Assembly: GCA_964553405.1 (NCBI GenBank)
Contig: CAZKLS010000002.1
Coordinates: forward strand, 1-64,000
Origin: DATIRA01 sp964553405
GTDB lineage: Bacteria; Pseudomonadota; Gammaproteobacteria; Steroidobacterales; Steroidobacteraceae
Direction of reading: 5' to 3'
DNA length: 64,000 bases
Shown: positions 52,198-62,221 of the stretch, in pieces
How the letters are laid out: each line of letters begins with the position of its first letter
Numbering within the stretch: the stretch's first letter is position 1
Made by a program: the position numbers and the translations under genes
The notes under the pieces: model-generated
Databases searched by the model: none
The model's input: only the letters and a program-made list of their open reading frames with translations
What the model was told of the DNA's origin: nothing

Positions 52198-52433
52198 ACT
52201 CGGCTCGGGCCTCCCGTTTGCTGCGGCAGTGGGTGATTGGACCAACGCGCACCGCAGTCGTTCTTTTCGCTTCCTGCGCCCGACCGATGATAGTCGTGCG
52301 GGGCCGGCGTGAAAACGCGGATTCACTGCGATTTTGGACTGAATAGTGACAAATTTTCCGACACTGGCCGATCGCGCTGGCGTCGGACCCCGTCTCGGCT
52401 ATCCTCACGGCCGGTGACAAAGACGATCCGGCG

Positions 52434-53126
52434 ATGAACGAATACGAACTGACCGGCCGCGCAAGGACCCACGTCGTGGAACTCGAGCAGCCGCGCGCCG
52501 TGCTGCACTACGAGTCGGTCGCGTCCTTCCTCGCGATGCGCGAGGAGGCGGCGCGCCAGGGAATCGACCTGGTGCCGGTCTCCGCGTTCCGCGACTTCGA
52601 CCGGCAGGTCCTGCTGTGGAACCGCAAGTGGAGCGGCGATCGCGTCCTGCACGACCGCCAGGGCCGCCCGATCGATCCCGCGGGACTCGACGACTCGCAG
52701 CGCGTGGACGCCATCCTGTGCTGGTCGGCGGTACCCGGCGGAAGCCGGCACCACTGGGGTTCGGACCTCGACGTCATCGATGCCGCGGCGATGCCGCCCG
52801 GCTACCAGGTCCAGCTGCTGCCGTCGGAGTACGCGCCGGACGGCGTGTTCGGCCGGCTCGCTGAATGGCTGCAGCGAAACGTCGCGCGCTTTGGTTACTA
52901 CCACCCCTACGCGAGCGATCGCTGCGGCGCCGGGGTCGAGCCGTGGCACCTGAGCTACGCACCGGTCGCAAACCGCGCGCTGGAGGAGTTGACGCTGCCG
53001 GTGCTCAAGCGCGCGATCTCCGGCAGCGAGATGCTGGGCAAGGAGCGCGTGCTCGAGCGCCTGCCCGAGATCTATACGCGCTTCGTGCTGGCCGTGGATC
53101 CGCCGACGCGGGTCGGGTCGGCCTGA
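52434..53126 (+). CDS. M15-family D,D-carboxypeptidase-like peptidase
   Basis: A 230-residue VanY-type zinc peptidase that trims peptidoglycan peptides. The zinc site motifs are SRHHWGSDLDVID (His, Asp) and EPWHLSY (Glu, His). SAFRDFDRQVLLWNRKW is the family's substrate-binding segment. No signal peptide is seen at the N-terminus, so export is uncertain. The start is ATG 52434; 236 bp separate it from the divergent GGDEF/EAL gene. Confidence 0.88.
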   Translation: MNEYELTGRARTHVVELEQPRAVLHYESVASFLAMREEAARQGIDLVPVSAFRDFDRQVLLWNRKWSGDRVLHDRQGRPIDPAGLDDSQRVDAILCWSAVPGGSRHHWGSDLDVIDAAAMPPGYQVQLLPSEYAPDGVFGRLAEWLQRNVARFGYYHPYASDRCGAGVEPWHLSYAPVANRALEELTLPVLKRAISGSEMLGKERVLERLPEIYTRFVLAVDPPTRVGSA

Positions 53127-53188
53127 GCGCCCGGCTCGGCTATCCTAGCCTGCAGTGGCGCCGCCCGCGGCGCGACCGGGGTCTGCAG

Positions 53189-53497
53189 ATGCGCAAGGTC
53201 TACACCGCAGAGTCGCTGGTCGAGATCGCTCACCTGCGAAACGTGCTCGAGTCGGCCGGGATCCGCTGCTCGGTACGCAATGACCGACTGGCCGGGGTCG
53301 TCGGCGAGATTCCGTTCGTGGAGTGCTGGCCGGAACTGTGGATCAGCAACCCCGCAGACCTGCTGCGAGCGCGGGACCTGATCGCGGAACTCACGCGCGC
53401 CGGCCCGGGCGGCGCGGCCTGGACCTGCGGGGGCTGCGGCGAGTCGATCGAGCCGCAGTTCGCGGTCTGCTGGAAATGCGGGCACGCGCATGACTGA
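53189..53497 (+). CDS. DUF2007 protein with C-terminal zinc ribbon
   Basis: A 102-residue protein. Residues 1-70 match DUF2007 (MRKVYTAESLVEIAHLRNVL, GIRCSVRN, ELWISNPADLLRARDLI), a small ferredoxin-like domain related to PII-type folds. Residues 79-100 form a zinc ribbon (CGGCGESIEPQFAVCWKCGH, two CxxC pairs). No function is established. Its end overlaps the next gene by 8 bp, implying co-translation. Confidence 0.82.
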   Translation: MRKVYTAESLVEIAHLRNVLESAGIRCSVRNDRLAGVVGEIPFVECWPELWISNPADLLRARDLIAELTRAGPGGAAWTCGGCGESIEPQFAVCWKCGHAHD

Positions 53498-54224
53498 GGC
53501 GGCGCGGACCCTCAGCATCCCGCGGCGGTTCCGTGGACCGCCGAATTCCGCCAACGGCGGCTACCTGAGCGGCGCATTCTCGGTTGCCGCCGGTACGGAC
53601 CTGCGCACGAGGCTGCTGCGACCGCCGCCGCTGGAGCAGCCGCTGGCGGTGATCGAGGGACCCCCGGGCGAATGGCGGCTCGAGGGACCGGACGGCGTCG
53701 TCGCAACCGGCAGCGCGGCGCGTCTCGAGCTCGAGGTGCCAGCACCGCCCGGCTACGTGCAGGCCGTCTGGGCTTCGCAGCACTACGCCGGTTTCCGGGA
53801 GCACACCTTTCCCGAGTGCTTCGTCTGCGGCCCGCATCGCCGTCGTGGCGACGGGCTGCGCATCTTCCCGGGCATGCTGGACAACGGCATGGTCGCGGGC
53901 CCATGGCTGCCGTCGGACTGGCTCGGCGAGGGCACGGACAAGGTCGCGGTCGTGCATCACTGGGCCGCCCTCGATTGCCCGGGCTACTTCGCAGTCTCGG
54001 GTGGGCGGCGCAGCATGCTGCTCGGCGAGATGCTCGCGCACGTCGACCGGCCCGTGCACGTCGGCGAGCCGTGCACCGTGATCGGCTGGCGGACCGCTGC
54101 CGCCGAGGGCCGCAAGCACTATGCGGGCACCGCCATCTTCGACGAGGACGGCGAGCTCTGCGCGCGTGCCCGCGCGACCTGGATCGAGCTGCGGCCGGAG
54201 TCAGCCGGGGCCGACGCCGGCTGA
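53490..54224 (+). CDS. Hotdog-fold thioesterase-like protein
   Basis: A 244-residue protein with FRGPPNSANGGYLSGAFSVA near the N-terminus, a central CFVCGPHRRRGDGLRIFPG motif and a second half with LDCPGYFAV and MLLGEMLAHVDRPVHVGEP. The layout of two hotdog-like repeats around a CFVCG element resembles acyl-CoA thioesterase/dehydratase-like proteins. No catalytic residue can be stated with confidence. The start ATG 53490 overlaps the DUF2007 gene. Confidence 0.68.
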   Translation: MTEAARTLSIPRRFRGPPNSANGGYLSGAFSVAAGTDLRTRLLRPPPLEQPLAVIEGPPGEWRLEGPDGVVATGSAARLELEVPAPPGYVQAVWASQHYAGFREHTFPECFVCGPHRRRGDGLRIFPGMLDNGMVAGPWLPSDWLGEGTDKVAVVHHWAALDCPGYFAVSGGRRSMLLGEMLAHVDRPVHVGEPCTVIGWRTAAAEGRKHYAGTAIFDEDGELCARARATWIELRPESAGADAG

Positions 54225-54281
54225 GGCGCTGCAGACGGATCGTCGCGGCTCATCCGTCCGCGGGGGCTTCGACAGCGGGGG

Positions 54282-55922
54282 TCAGTCGCCGGTACGTGCC
54301 AGCACGATGCCGAGCAGGCCTGCGCCGAGCAGCACGATGCCGGCGACCGGCGCCGCGCCGACGGCCAGCCAGACGATGCCGCCGAGCAGCGTGGCGGCGG
54401 CCACCAGCGTCGAGTCCCGCCGCCTCGCGCTCGCGCGCAGCTCGCGCCGCAGCTCCTCGACGCCCGCCTGTTCCACCTTGAGCCGGAAATCGCCCTCGGA
54501 GGCCTGCTGCAGGAACTGCTGCAGCACCTGCGGCGTCATCCGGATCGCCTCGCTCAGCTCCGGCAGCTGCTGCCGCAGCTGCTGTGCGAGCGTGCGACCG
54601 CTCAGCCGGTCGGCGGCCCATTCCTTGAGGACCGGCTGCGCGGTCTTCCACAGGTCGAGCTCGGGGTAGAGCTGCCGGCCGAGCCCTTCGATCTGCAGCA
54701 GCGTCTTCTGCAGCAGGATCAGCTGCGGCTGGACCCGCATCTGGAAGCGACGCGCCGTCTCGAACAGTCGCAGCAGGACCTGACCGAACGAGATCTCCGA
54801 CAGCGGTTTGTTGAAGATCGGTTCGCACACGGTGCGCACGGCCGACTCGAGCTCGTCGACGCGCGTGTCGGCCGGAACCCAGCCGGAATCGACGTGCAGG
54901 CGCGCGACCCGATGATAGTCGCGGTCGAAGAAGGCCAGGAAGTTCTCGGCCAGGTAGTGCTGGTCCCGCGCGTCCAGCGTGCCGACGATGCCGAAGTCGA
55001 CGGCCGCGTACTGCGGGCGATCGGGATCCTCGAGCCGCACGAAGATGTTTCCAGGGTGCATGTCCGCGTGGAAGAAGTTGTGGCGGAACACCTGCGTGAA
55101 GAAGATCTTCACGCCGTTCTCGGCGAGCCGCTGGATGTTCGCGCCGCGGGCGCGGAGCTCGACGAGGTCGTTGACCAGCACGCCGTGGATGCGCTCCATC
55201 ACCATCACGTCGCTGCGGCAGTAGTCCCAGTAGACCTGCGGCACGTACAGCAGGTCGGAGCCCTCGAAGTTGCGCCTGAGCTGGGCGGCGTTGGCGGCCT
55301 CGCGCATCAGGTCGAGCTCGTCGAGGATCGTCTTCTCGTACTCCTTTACGACCTCGACCGGGCGCAGTCGCTGCCCCTCGCTGGCGTAGTCGCGCGCGAG
55401 CCGTGCCAGCTGGTACATCACCTCGAGGTCCATCTCGATGCGTGCGCGCACGCCGGGCCGGAGGACCTTCACGACGACGTCCTCGCCGGAGCGAAGCCGC
55501 GCGGCGTGCACCTGGGCGATGGAAGCGGCGGCCAGCGGCTGCTCGTCGAACTGCTCGAAGACCTCGGCCAGCGGCCGACCGTAGGCGCGCTCGATCAGCC
55601 TGCGCGCCTCGGCGCCCGGGAACGGCGGCACCCGGTCCTGGAGCTTCTCGAGTTCGTCCGCGATGTCCGGCGGCAGCAGGTCGCGCCGGGTCGACAGTGC
55701 CTGGCCGAACTTGACGAAGATCGGCCCGAGCTCCTCCAGCGCGAGCCGGATCCGCTCTCCGGTCGATCCACCCTTGCGCCGCTCGAACCAGGTCGCCGGC
55801 GAGAGATAGAAGGCGAAGCGCAGCGGGCGAAACAGGTGAGTGGCGAGGATGATCTCGTCGAGGCCGTGTCTCACCAGTACCCGCTGGATCTGCAGCAGGC
55901 GGCCCAGCGTGCGCGGCCTCAT
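54282..55922 (-). CDS. ubiB: Ubiquinone biosynthesis protein UbiB (atypical kinase/ATPase)
   Basis: A 546-residue UbiB/ADCK-family protein, about the E. coli length. The family KxGQ motif is [13 protein letters not shown], the nucleotide loop is [11 protein letters not shown] (the A-rich loop), and the kinase-like motifs are [32 protein letters not shown] and AAVDFGIVG. Two C-terminal membrane helices (about 505-523, 525-543) anchor it. It supports the hydroxylation steps of ubiquinone synthesis. The start ATG 55922 overlaps the ubiJ stop (ATGA). Confidence 0.94.
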   Translation of the reverse strand: MRPRTLGRLLQIQRVLVRHGLDEIILATHLFRPLRFAFYLSPATWFERRKGGSTGERIRLALEELGPIFVKFGQALSTRRDLLPPDIADELEKLQDRVPPFPGAEARRLIERAYGRPLAEVFEQFDEQPLAAASIAQVHAARLRSGEDVVVKVLRPGVRARIEMDLEVMYQLARLARDYASEGQRLRPVEVVKEYEKTILDELDLMREAANAAQLRRNFEGSDLLYVPQVYWDYCRSDVMVMERIHGVLVNDLVELRARGANIQRLAENGVKIFFTQVFRHNFFHADMHPGNIFVRLEDPDRPQYAAVDFGIVGTLDARDQHYLAENFLAFFDRDYHRVARLHVDSGWVPADTRVDELESAVRTVCEPIFNKPLSEISFGQVLLRLFETARRFQMRVQPQLILLQKTLLQIEGLGRQLYPELDLWKTAQPVLKEWAADRLSGRTLAQQLRQQLPELSEAIRMTPQVLQQFLQQASEGDFRLKVEQAGVEELRRELRASARRRDSTLVAAATLLGGIVWLAVGAAPVAGIVLLGAGLLGIVLARTGD

Positions 55923-56530
55923 GCGTCGCGACCCGCGCTCTTCGAGCGTCGCTCGAGCCCTGCAAGGCGCGCCTCGAGCCGCTCGACGTCGTCGCGGAGC
56001 CGGTCTACGCCGGCCAGGAATTCCTCGGTCTCGACCCGGGTCGGCAGATCGCGGCCCTCTTCCTGCAGGAACTCGACGACGTTGGTCGCGAGTGAATCGG
56101 TGGCCGCACGACCCCACTCGAGCAGGCCGCGCCCGAAGCGTGCGATCCGGTGCGCCGCGACGTCGCCCAGCACCCGCGCCAGTTCCTCCTCGACGTCGGG
56201 GCGCGCGACGGCGAGCAGTTCCCGGAACGCCTGCGCGACCTCCGCGTCGCCCTCGATGCGCACGGTGCCGCCCCTCAGGCCGCCCTCGGCCCGCGGGCCG
56301 GCCAGCATCAGCAGCGACAGCGGCGTGCCGGCGAGGCTCGCATCGACGTCGCCGTCGTGCCGCGTGAGGATCGAGAGCCGCCCTTCGCGGGCGGTGAAAT
56401 AGAGGCTGAGCGGCGTATCCTGCGCGACCAGCGACATCACGCGCCCGTCGAGCCGTCGGACCAGCGTCTGCGCCCGCCGCGAATCCGCGACGTTCCGGTT
56501 CAGCGCCTGCTCCAGTCGCTCGAGCAGCAT
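55919..56530 (-). CDS. ubiJ: Ubiquinone biosynthesis accessory factor UbiJ
   Basis: A 203-residue SCP2-like lipid-binding protein. The SCP2 domain spans about residues 15-110 ([53 protein letters not shown]). A C-terminal helical part ([25 protein letters not shown]; quoted in part) is a coiled coil. UbiJ binds polyprenyl intermediates in the soluble Ubi complex. It lies 1 bp after ubiE and overlaps ubiB. Confidence 0.9.
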   Translation of the reverse strand: MLLERLEQALNRNVADSRRAQTLVRRLDGRVMSLVAQDTPLSLYFTAREGRLSILTRHDGDVDASLAGTPLSLLMLAGPRAEGGLRGGTVRIEGDAEVAQAFRELLAVARPDVEEELARVLGDVAAHRIARFGRGLLEWGRAATDSLATNVVEFLQEEGRDLPTRVETEEFLAGVDRLRDDVERLEARLAGLERRSKSAGRDA

Positions 56531-56531
56531 C

Positions 56532-57311
56532 TCAGTACCGGTAGCCCTTGTGCAGCGCCACGATGCCGCCGCTCAGGTTGTGGTGGCGGCAGTCCTCCAG
56601 GCCGGCGTCCCGCATCATTTCGAGAAGTGCCTGCTGGTCCGGAAAGCGGCGAATGGACTCCGCGAGATAGCGGTAACTGTCGGCGTCGCCGGCGACGCGC
56701 CGACCCAGCCACGGCAGGATGCTGAACGAATAGACGTCGTAGGCCGATCGCAGGACCGGGATCAGCGGTTTCGAGAACTCGAGCACCAGCAGGCGACCGC
56801 CCGGCTTGAGCACCCGTCGCATCGAGGCGAGGGCCGCGGCCTTGTCCGTCACGTTCCTGAGACCGAAGCCGATCGTGACGCAGTCGAAGCTCGCATCGGC
56901 GAACGGCAGGCGCTCCGCATCGGCGATGGCGCAGCGCACATTGTCGAGCAGTCCCTCGTCGAGCAGCCGGTCCCGTCCGACCGCGAGCATCGCCGAGTTG
57001 ATGTCCGAGAGGACCACGAGCCCGGTTTCGCCGACCTGCCGGGCCATGCCCGCGGCGAGATCGCCGGTGCCGCCGGCGACGTCCAGCGCCGACTGCCCTG
57101 TCCGCAGACCCGTCTGCGCGAGCGCAAAGCGCTTCCACAGGCGGTGGATGCCCGCGGACATCAGGTCGTTCATCAGGTCGTACTTGCCCGCGACCGAATC
57201 GAACACGGCCCTGACGCGCTTCGCCTTCTCGGGAGCTGCAACCTGCTCGTAGCCGAAGTCCACCGTGTCGGTGGAGCCGTCATCCGGGGGCTGGCGGGTC
57301 GGTTCGCTCAT
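56532..57311 (-). CDS. ubiE: Ubiquinone/menaquinone C-methyltransferase UbiE
   Basis: A 259-residue SAM methyltransferase, close to E. coli UbiE (251). Signatures are [54 protein letters not shown] (SAM motif I), [24 protein letters not shown] and [17 protein letters not shown]. It methylates the quinone ring. The start is ATG 57311 (ATG 57323 is possible). 47 bp separate it from the DUF971 gene. Confidence 0.96.
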   Translation of the reverse strand: MSEPTRQPPDDGSTDTVDFGYEQVAAPEKAKRVRAVFDSVAGKYDLMNDLMSAGIHRLWKRFALAQTGLRTGQSALDVAGGTGDLAAGMARQVGETGLVVLSDINSAMLAVGRDRLLDEGLLDNVRCAIADAERLPFADASFDCVTIGFGLRNVTDKAAALASMRRVLKPGGRLLVLEFSKPLIPVLRSAYDVYSFSILPWLGRRVAGDADSYRYLAESIRRFPDQQALLEMMRDAGLEDCRHHNLSGGIVALHKGYRY

Positions 57312-57358
57312 GGAACGCGACATTCTACCCGCAGCCGACGTACCGGCGCCCGCTTCGG

Positions 57359-57754
57359 TCAGCGTGCCGGGTGGCCCCGGCCCTTGCCGGGCACCGGCGT
57401 CGGATAGGGGAGGCCCAGCTTGGCCAGACGCTCCAGGTAGGAGCGCCATTTGTCCTCGTAGGTCGCGCCGAGCTCGTGCAGGTAGTCCCAGACGTAGAGC
57501 CCGGTGTCGTGCCCGTCGTCGAACACCAGCCGGACGGCGTAGTTGCCGACCGGGTCGACCGACCGGATGCCCACCTCGTGCTTGCCGACCTGCAGGGTCT
57601 CCTGTCCCGGCCCGTGGCCACGCACCTCGGCGGAGGGCGAATAGACGCGCAGGTACTCGAACGGCAACTCGAACCGCGAGCCGTCGTCGAAGGCGACCTC
57701 GAGCACGCGCGAGCGCGTGCGCAGCTTGATCTCCGTGGGGGTTCTTTCGCTCAT
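57359..57754 (-). CDS. DUF971 domain protein
   Basis: A 131-residue protein with the DUF971 (GBBH-like N-terminal) domain: [38 protein letters not shown] and a central [32 protein letters not shown] (quoted as [17 protein letters not shown]). Family members bind zinc or iron-sulfur related partners; the role is not established. It sits between hslU (4 bp) and ubiE, as in many gammaproteobacteria. Confidence 0.9.
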   Translation of the reverse strand: MSERTPTEIKLRTRSRVLEVAFDDGSRFELPFEYLRVYSPSAEVRGHGPGQETLQVGKHEVGIRSVDPVGNYAVRLVFDDGHDTGLYVWDYLHELGATYEDKWRSYLERLAKLGLPYPTPVPGKGRGHPAR

Positions 57755-57758
57755 GTGC

Positions 57759-59099
57759 TCACAGTATGTATCGTGCGAGATCCTGGTCGCGAGCGAGTTC
57801 GCCGAGGTTCTTTTCCACGAAATCCGCGTCCACGACCAGGCTGTTGCCCGCGCGGTCCGAGGCCTCGAAGGACACGCCGTCGAGCAGTCGTTCCATCACG
57901 GTGTGCAGGCGCCGCGCGCCGATGTTCTCCGTCCGCTGGTTGACGTCGTACGCGACCTCGGCGATGCGCCGGACGCCGCCGGGATCGAACTCGAGCCGCA
58001 CGCCCTCGGTAGCGAGCAGCGCCGTGTACTGCGTGCAGAGCGATGCGTCGGGCTCGGTCAGGATCCGCACGAAGTCCTCGGCCTGCAGCGCCTCGAGCTC
58101 GACCCGGATCGGGAAGCGCCCCTGCAGCTCGGGGATCAGGTCGGAGGGCTTCGAGGTGTGGAACGCCCCGGAGGCGATGAACAGCACGTGGTCGGTCTTC
58201 ACCATCCCGTGCTTGGTGCTGACGGTACAGCCCTCGACCAGCGGCAGCAGGTCGCGCTGCACGCCTTCGCGGGAAACGTCCGCGCCCATCGTTTCCTGGC
58301 GGCGCGCGATCTTGTCGATCTCGTCGATGAACACGATCCCGTTCTGTTCGGCATTGCGCAGCGCCTGGACCTTCAGCTCGTCCTCGTTGATCAGCTTGGC
58401 GGCTTCCTCCTCGGTCAGCAGCTTCATCGCCTCGCGCACGCTGAGCTTGCGCGAGCGTGTGCGCTCTCCGCCGAGACTCGAGAAGATGCCCTGCAACTGC
58501 TGCGAGAGTTCCTCCATGCCGGGCGGCGCCATGATCTCGACGCCCATCGGCACGACGCGCAGCTCGACGTCGATCTCGCGGTCGTCGAGTTGTCCCTCGC
58601 GCAGCATCTTCCGGAAGCGCTGCCGCGTGTCGCTTTCGCGTTCCGGCGGGTTCGCGGGCTCGGTGCCGAAGCCGACCGGGCGCGGGCGTGGCAGCAGCGC
58701 GTCCAGCACCCGCTCCTCGGCGGAGTCCATGGCCCGGTGCCGCACCTTGTCCATCTCCTGCTCGCGCGTCAGCTTCACCGCGACGTCGACGAGGTCCTTG
58801 ACGATCGAGTCCACCTCGCGCCCGACGTAGCCGACCTCGGTGAACTTGGTGGCCTCGACCTTGACGAACGGCGCGTTGGCGAGCCGGGCGAGACGCCGGG
58901 CGATCTCGGTCTTGCCGACGCCGGTCGGACCGATCATCAGGATGTTTTTCGGCGTGATCTCGGCGCGCAGGTCCTCGTCCACCTGCATCCTGCGCCAGCG
59001 GTTGCGCAGCGCGATGGCGACGGCGCGCTTCGCGGCCTGCTGTCCGACGATGTGCTTGTCCAGTTCCTGGACGATCTCCCGGGGGGTCATCGACGACAC
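57759..59099 (-). CDS. hslU: ATP-dependent protease ATPase HslU
   Basis: A 446-residue AAA+ unfoldase that feeds proteins into HslV. It opens [19 protein letters not shown], matching the E. coli N-terminus and supporting the GTG start at 59099. Walker A is GPTGVGKTE, Walker B is [11 protein letters not shown], and the pore motif region is [14 protein letters not shown] (GYVG). The C-terminus ends DLARYIL, needed to activate HslV. It starts 3 bp after hslV. Confidence 0.97.
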   Translation of the reverse strand: MSSMTPREIVQELDKHIVGQQAAKRAVAIALRNRWRRMQVDEDLRAEITPKNILMIGPTGVGKTEIARRLARLANAPFVKVEATKFTEVGYVGREVDSIVKDLVDVAVKLTREQEMDKVRHRAMDSAEERVLDALLPRPRPVGFGTEPANPPERESDTRQRFRKMLREGQLDDREIDVELRVVPMGVEIMAPPGMEELSQQLQGIFSSLGGERTRSRKLSVREAMKLLTEEEAAKLINEDELKVQALRNAEQNGIVFIDEIDKIARRQETMGADVSREGVQRDLLPLVEGCTVSTKHGMVKTDHVLFIASGAFHTSKPSDLIPELQGRFPIRVELEALQAEDFVRILTEPDASLCTQYTALLATEGVRLEFDPGGVRRIAEVAYDVNQRTENIGARRLHTVMERLLDGVSFEASDRAGNSLVVDADFVEKNLGELARDQDLARYIL

Positions 59100-59102
59100 G
59101 GC

Positions 59103-59666
59103 TCAGTCCCCCAACGTCTCGAGCGTGATGCTGGCATTCGTGTAGATGCAGATCTCGGCGGCGATGCCGAGCGCGCGCTCGACGACGCCACGGGCGTCGA
59201 GCGAGGTGTTCTGCAGCAGCGCGAGCGCCGCGGCCTGCGCGTAGGGTCCCCCGGAGCCGACGGCCATCAGGTCGTGCTGCGGCTCGATCACGTCGCCGTT
59301 GCCGGAGATCACCAGTGAGTGCGTCAGGTCCGCGACGCACAGCAGCGCCTCGAGGCGTCTCAGGCTGCGGTCCGTCCGCCAGTCCTTGGCCAGCTCGATC
59401 GCAGCGCGGGTCAGGTTGCCGAACTGCTGCAGTTTGCCCTCGAAGCGCTCGAACAGCGTGAACGCGTCGGCCGTGCCACCGGCGAAACCGGCCAGCACCC
59501 GGCCCTCGTGCAGCCTGCGCACCTTGCGCGCATTCGACTTCATCACCGTGTTGCCGAGTGTCACCTGGCCGTCACCGCCCATCGCCACGCGCCCGTCGCG
59601 ACGGACGCAGATCACGGTCGTGCCGTGCGGGTCGAAGCGCTCAGCTGGTCTGCTCATCGTGCTCAC
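59103..59666 (-). CDS. hslV: ATP-dependent protease peptidase HslV
   Basis: A 187-residue proteasome-like peptidase. The catalytic Thr is the first Thr of [31 protein letters not shown] and [20 protein letters not shown] (quoted in part) follow. About 15 residues precede the catalytic Thr, longer than the Met-Thr start of E. coli, and would be removed by self-processing. The start is GTG 59666, overlapping the xerC stop; ATG 59657 is an alternative. Confidence 0.96.
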   Translation of the reverse strand: MSTMSRPAERFDPHGTTVICVRRDGRVAMGGDGQVTLGNTVMKSNARKVRRLHEGRVLAGFAGGTADAFTLFERFEGKLQQFGNLTRAAIELAKDWRTDRSLRRLEALLCVADLTHSLVISGNGDVIEPQHDLMAVGSGGPYAQAAALALLQNTSLDARGVVERALGIAAEICIYTNASITLETLGD

Positions 59667-60607
59667 GAATCCTCGCCGGTTCCGCCCGGCGCCGACGACC
59701 CGGCGCGGCCACGGCGCCGGGCCCTGGGGTGGGCCGCATCGTATATCCGGGCCAGATGCTGGAAATCAAGGTGCGTGTACACCTGTGTCGTGCTGATGTT
59801 GGCATGGCCGAGCAGTTCCTGCACCGCCCGCAGGTCGCCGCTGGACTCGAGCAGGTGGGAGGCGAACGAGTGCCGGAACATGTGGGGATGAACGTGCTCG
59901 GGCAGGCCGCGGAGCCTCGCCCAGCGCGCGATGCGTCGTTGCACGATCCGTGGCCCGAGCCGGCGGCCGCCGATGCCGACGAAGACCGCGCTCTCATCGG
60001 GTGCTGCGATCGCGCCGCGCTCTGCGAGCCAGGCACGCAGCGCCGCGACGGCATGGCGGCCCACCGGTACGATCCGGGTCTTGCGGCCCTTGCCGAGGAC
60101 GCGGGCGGTGCGGTCGCGCAGGTCGAGATCCGCGAGGTCGAGGCCGAGCAGCTCGCCGAGCCGCAGGCCCGACGAATAGAACAACTCCATGATCGCCTTG
60201 TCGCGCACGCCGAGGCGATCGTCGGTGCGGAACTCCAGCAGGCGCGACATCACGTCCACGTCCAGCGTCGTGGGCAGCCGCTTGCGGGATCTCGGGGCCT
60301 GAACGTCGGCCGAGGGATCGCTCGCGAGCTCGCCTTCCCGCAGCAGGTGGCGGAACAGGCTCCTCGCCGCCGAGAGCCGTCGTTGCACGCTGCGTGGCGA
60401 CAGTCCGCGGCGGTGGTTCCACGCCGCGAATGCCCGCAGGTGCTGGGCATCCAGCTGCCGCCAGCAGTCCACGCGCTGGGCCGCGCAGTACTCGAGCAGC
60501 GACCGCAGGTCGCGCCGGTAGGCGTCCGAGGTGTGCGCAGAGAGCCCGCGTTCGCTACCGAGGCTCTCGAGAAACCGCTCGACGCTCTGTTCGAGCGTCG
60601 GGCTCAT
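59663..60607 (-). CDS. xerC: Tyrosine recombinase XerC
   Basis: A 314-residue site-specific recombinase that resolves chromosome dimers at dif with XerD. The N-terminal SAM-like domain spans about 5-90. The catalytic set is visible: Arg in [11 protein letters not shown], Lys in [21 protein letters not shown] (His-x-x-Arg), GHANIST (His) and the nucleophile Tyr in TQVYTHLD. A basic Gly/Ser tail extends the C-terminus. It overlaps both neighbours (DUF484 and hslV) by 4 bp. Confidence 0.96.
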   Translation of the reverse strand: MSPTLEQSVERFLESLGSERGLSAHTSDAYRRDLRSLLEYCAAQRVDCWRQLDAQHLRAFAAWNHRRGLSPRSVQRRLSAARSLFRHLLREGELASDPSADVQAPRSRKRLPTTLDVDVMSRLLEFRTDDRLGVRDKAIMELFYSSGLRLGELLGLDLADLDLRDRTARVLGKGRKTRIVPVGRHAVAALRAWLAERGAIAAPDESAVFVGIGGRRLGPRIVQRRIARWARLRGLPEHVHPHMFRHSFASHLLESSGDLRAVQELLGHANISTTQVYTHLDFQHLARIYDAAHPRARRRGRAGSSAPGGTGEDS

Positions 60608-61317
60608 GCCGCCCTGGCGGCGATCGCCCCGGTCAGCAGTTCACCGATGCGCGTGAGGAAGTCGGTGCTCATCGTCGGCTTGTAGCGCTCGGCGTCCTGG
60701 CTGGCGATCGCCAGCAGGCCCAGCGAGGCACGATCACCCAGCGGGAGCAGGACCGTCGAGCCCACTTTCTCGCCGCCGGCCCCGAACAGGTAGTCGCGCT
60801 GATTCTCGCGGATGTGCCCGCTGCGCGGCCGTCCGGACTCGAAGAAGTTCGCGAACACCCGCAGCTCCGGCGCATCGCGGGCCACGACGCGCAACTGCGG
60901 GCAGTCGACGTTGGCAAGTTCCTGCAGCGACGGGTCGGTGATCAGCAGCACCCAGTTCGAAGCCGCGAAGTCCTCGCGCAGCGAGGCGTCTATCGCCGAA
61001 AGTACCGCGCGCGTGTCCCGGCTGCCGAGCAGGCGCAGCGTCAGGCGGTGAACGCGGTCCACCACGGCCTGGTTGGCACGGGCGTTCTCGATCAGTTCCC
61101 GCAGCTTGCCCTCCAGTGCCGCGTGCTTCTCCCGCAGCACCTGCAGCTGCCGCTCGTGCAGCGAAATCGCCGCGCTGCTGCGATGGTGGGGCAGCTTCAG
61201 CCGGGCCAGAAGGTTGCCGTGCCGCTCGAAGAAATCGGGATTGGCCAGCAGGTAGTCCGCCACGGCCTCCTCGGGAAGGGCGTCGGTCTGCGAATCGCGG
61301 ATCGGTTGCTCGTTCAT
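60604..61317 (-). CDS. DUF484 (GAF-like) protein
   Basis: A 237-residue DUF484 protein. The N-terminal helix AVADYLLANPDFFERHGNLL is diagnostic, then a coiled coil (HERQLQVLREKHAALEGKL), and a GAF-like domain (NWVLLITDPSLQ, GSTVLLPLGDRASLGLLAIAS). The function is unknown; the gene is invariably next to dapF and xerC in many gammaproteobacteria. Overlaps of 4 bp exist on both sides. Confidence 0.93.
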   Translation of the reverse strand: MNEQPIRDSQTDALPEEAVADYLLANPDFFERHGNLLARLKLPHHRSSAAISLHERQLQVLREKHAALEGKLRELIENARANQAVVDRVHRLTLRLLGSRDTRAVLSAIDASLREDFAASNWVLLITDPSLQELANVDCPQLRVVARDAPELRVFANFFESGRPRSGHIRENQRDYLFGAGGEKVGSTVLLPLGDRASLGLLAIASQDAERYKPTMSTDFLTRIGELLTGAIAARAA

Positions 61318-62171
61318 GGTTCTCCTTGCGGCGGACTGTCCGCGAACTCTGCACGGCCTTCGAAGACGGTCTCTGCCGGACCGGTGAGCCAGATCTGCTG
61401 GCCCGGCCCCGGCCAGCGCACCATCAGCCGCCCGCCAGGCAGCTCGACGGTCACTTCCTCCGACAGCGGCCCGTGTCGTCGACCGACCGCGACGGCTGCG
61501 CAGGCGCCCGTCCCGCAGGCCAGCGTCTCTCCGGCGCCGCGCTCGAAGACCCGGAGCCGGACGCGATCAGGCGCGACGATCTCGAGAAATCCCACGTTGA
61601 CCCGCCGCGGGAACCTCGGGTGATTCTCCAATGCAGGTCCGATGGTGTCCACCGGCGCGTCGCGCACCGATGGCACCCGGATCACCGCATGCGGATTGCC
61701 GATCGAGACCGCACCGAATTCGACGCGTCCGGCCGGGAGCTCGATCTCGTACGACGCTGCTTCCGCTGCCGCCTCGAACGGCAACGCGCGCGGATCGAAG
61801 TCCGGCACGCCCATGCCGACCGAGACCAGGCCGTCCGGTCGCAGCCGCGCATTGACCAGTCCGCCCGGACTCTCGAGCAGCAGGGGTTGGTCGAGCCGGT
61901 GCAGGCGGCTCGCGACCAGGCGGGCGACGCAGCGCGCGCCGTTGCCGCACTGCTCCACCTCGGAGCCGTCCGCGTTGAAGATTCGATAGGACGCGTCCGC
62001 GTCGCTGCGGCGGGGCGGCAGCACCACCAGGGCCTGGTCGAAGCCGATACCGGTGCGTCTTGCGGCGAGACGGCGGATCTGCTCCGCCGAAGGCAGCTGT
62101 GCCGCCGAATCGGCCTCGAAGACGATGAAGTCGTTGCCGAGGCCGTGCATCTTCGTGAAGGGGAGCTGCAT
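61314..62171 (-). CDS. dapF: Diaminopimelate epimerase
   Basis: A 285-residue cofactor-free epimerase making meso-diaminopimelate for peptidoglycan and lysine. The catalytic cysteines are in EQCGNGARC and LACGTGACA. Opening MQLPFTKMHGLGNDFIVFEA and the central AVSIGNPHAV are diagnostic. The start is ATG 62171. It overlaps DUF484 by 4 bp and leads the dapF-to-ubiB block. Confidence 0.97.
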   Translation of the reverse strand: MQLPFTKMHGLGNDFIVFEADSAAQLPSAEQIRRLAARRTGIGFDQALVVLPPRRSDADASYRIFNADGSEVEQCGNGARCVARLVASRLHRLDQPLLLESPGGLVNARLRPDGLVSVGMGVPDFDPRALPFEAAAEAASYEIELPAGRVEFGAVSIGNPHAVIRVPSVRDAPVDTIGPALENHPRFPRRVNVGFLEIVAPDRVRLRVFERGAGETLACGTGACAAVAVGRRHGPLSEEVTVELPGGRLMVRWPGPGQQIWLTGPAETVFEGRAEFADSPPQGEP

Positions 62172-62221
62172 CGTTGCAGCATAGCCCAGGCGACGGTGCG
62201 GCTGCATTGCGTCCCGGACGC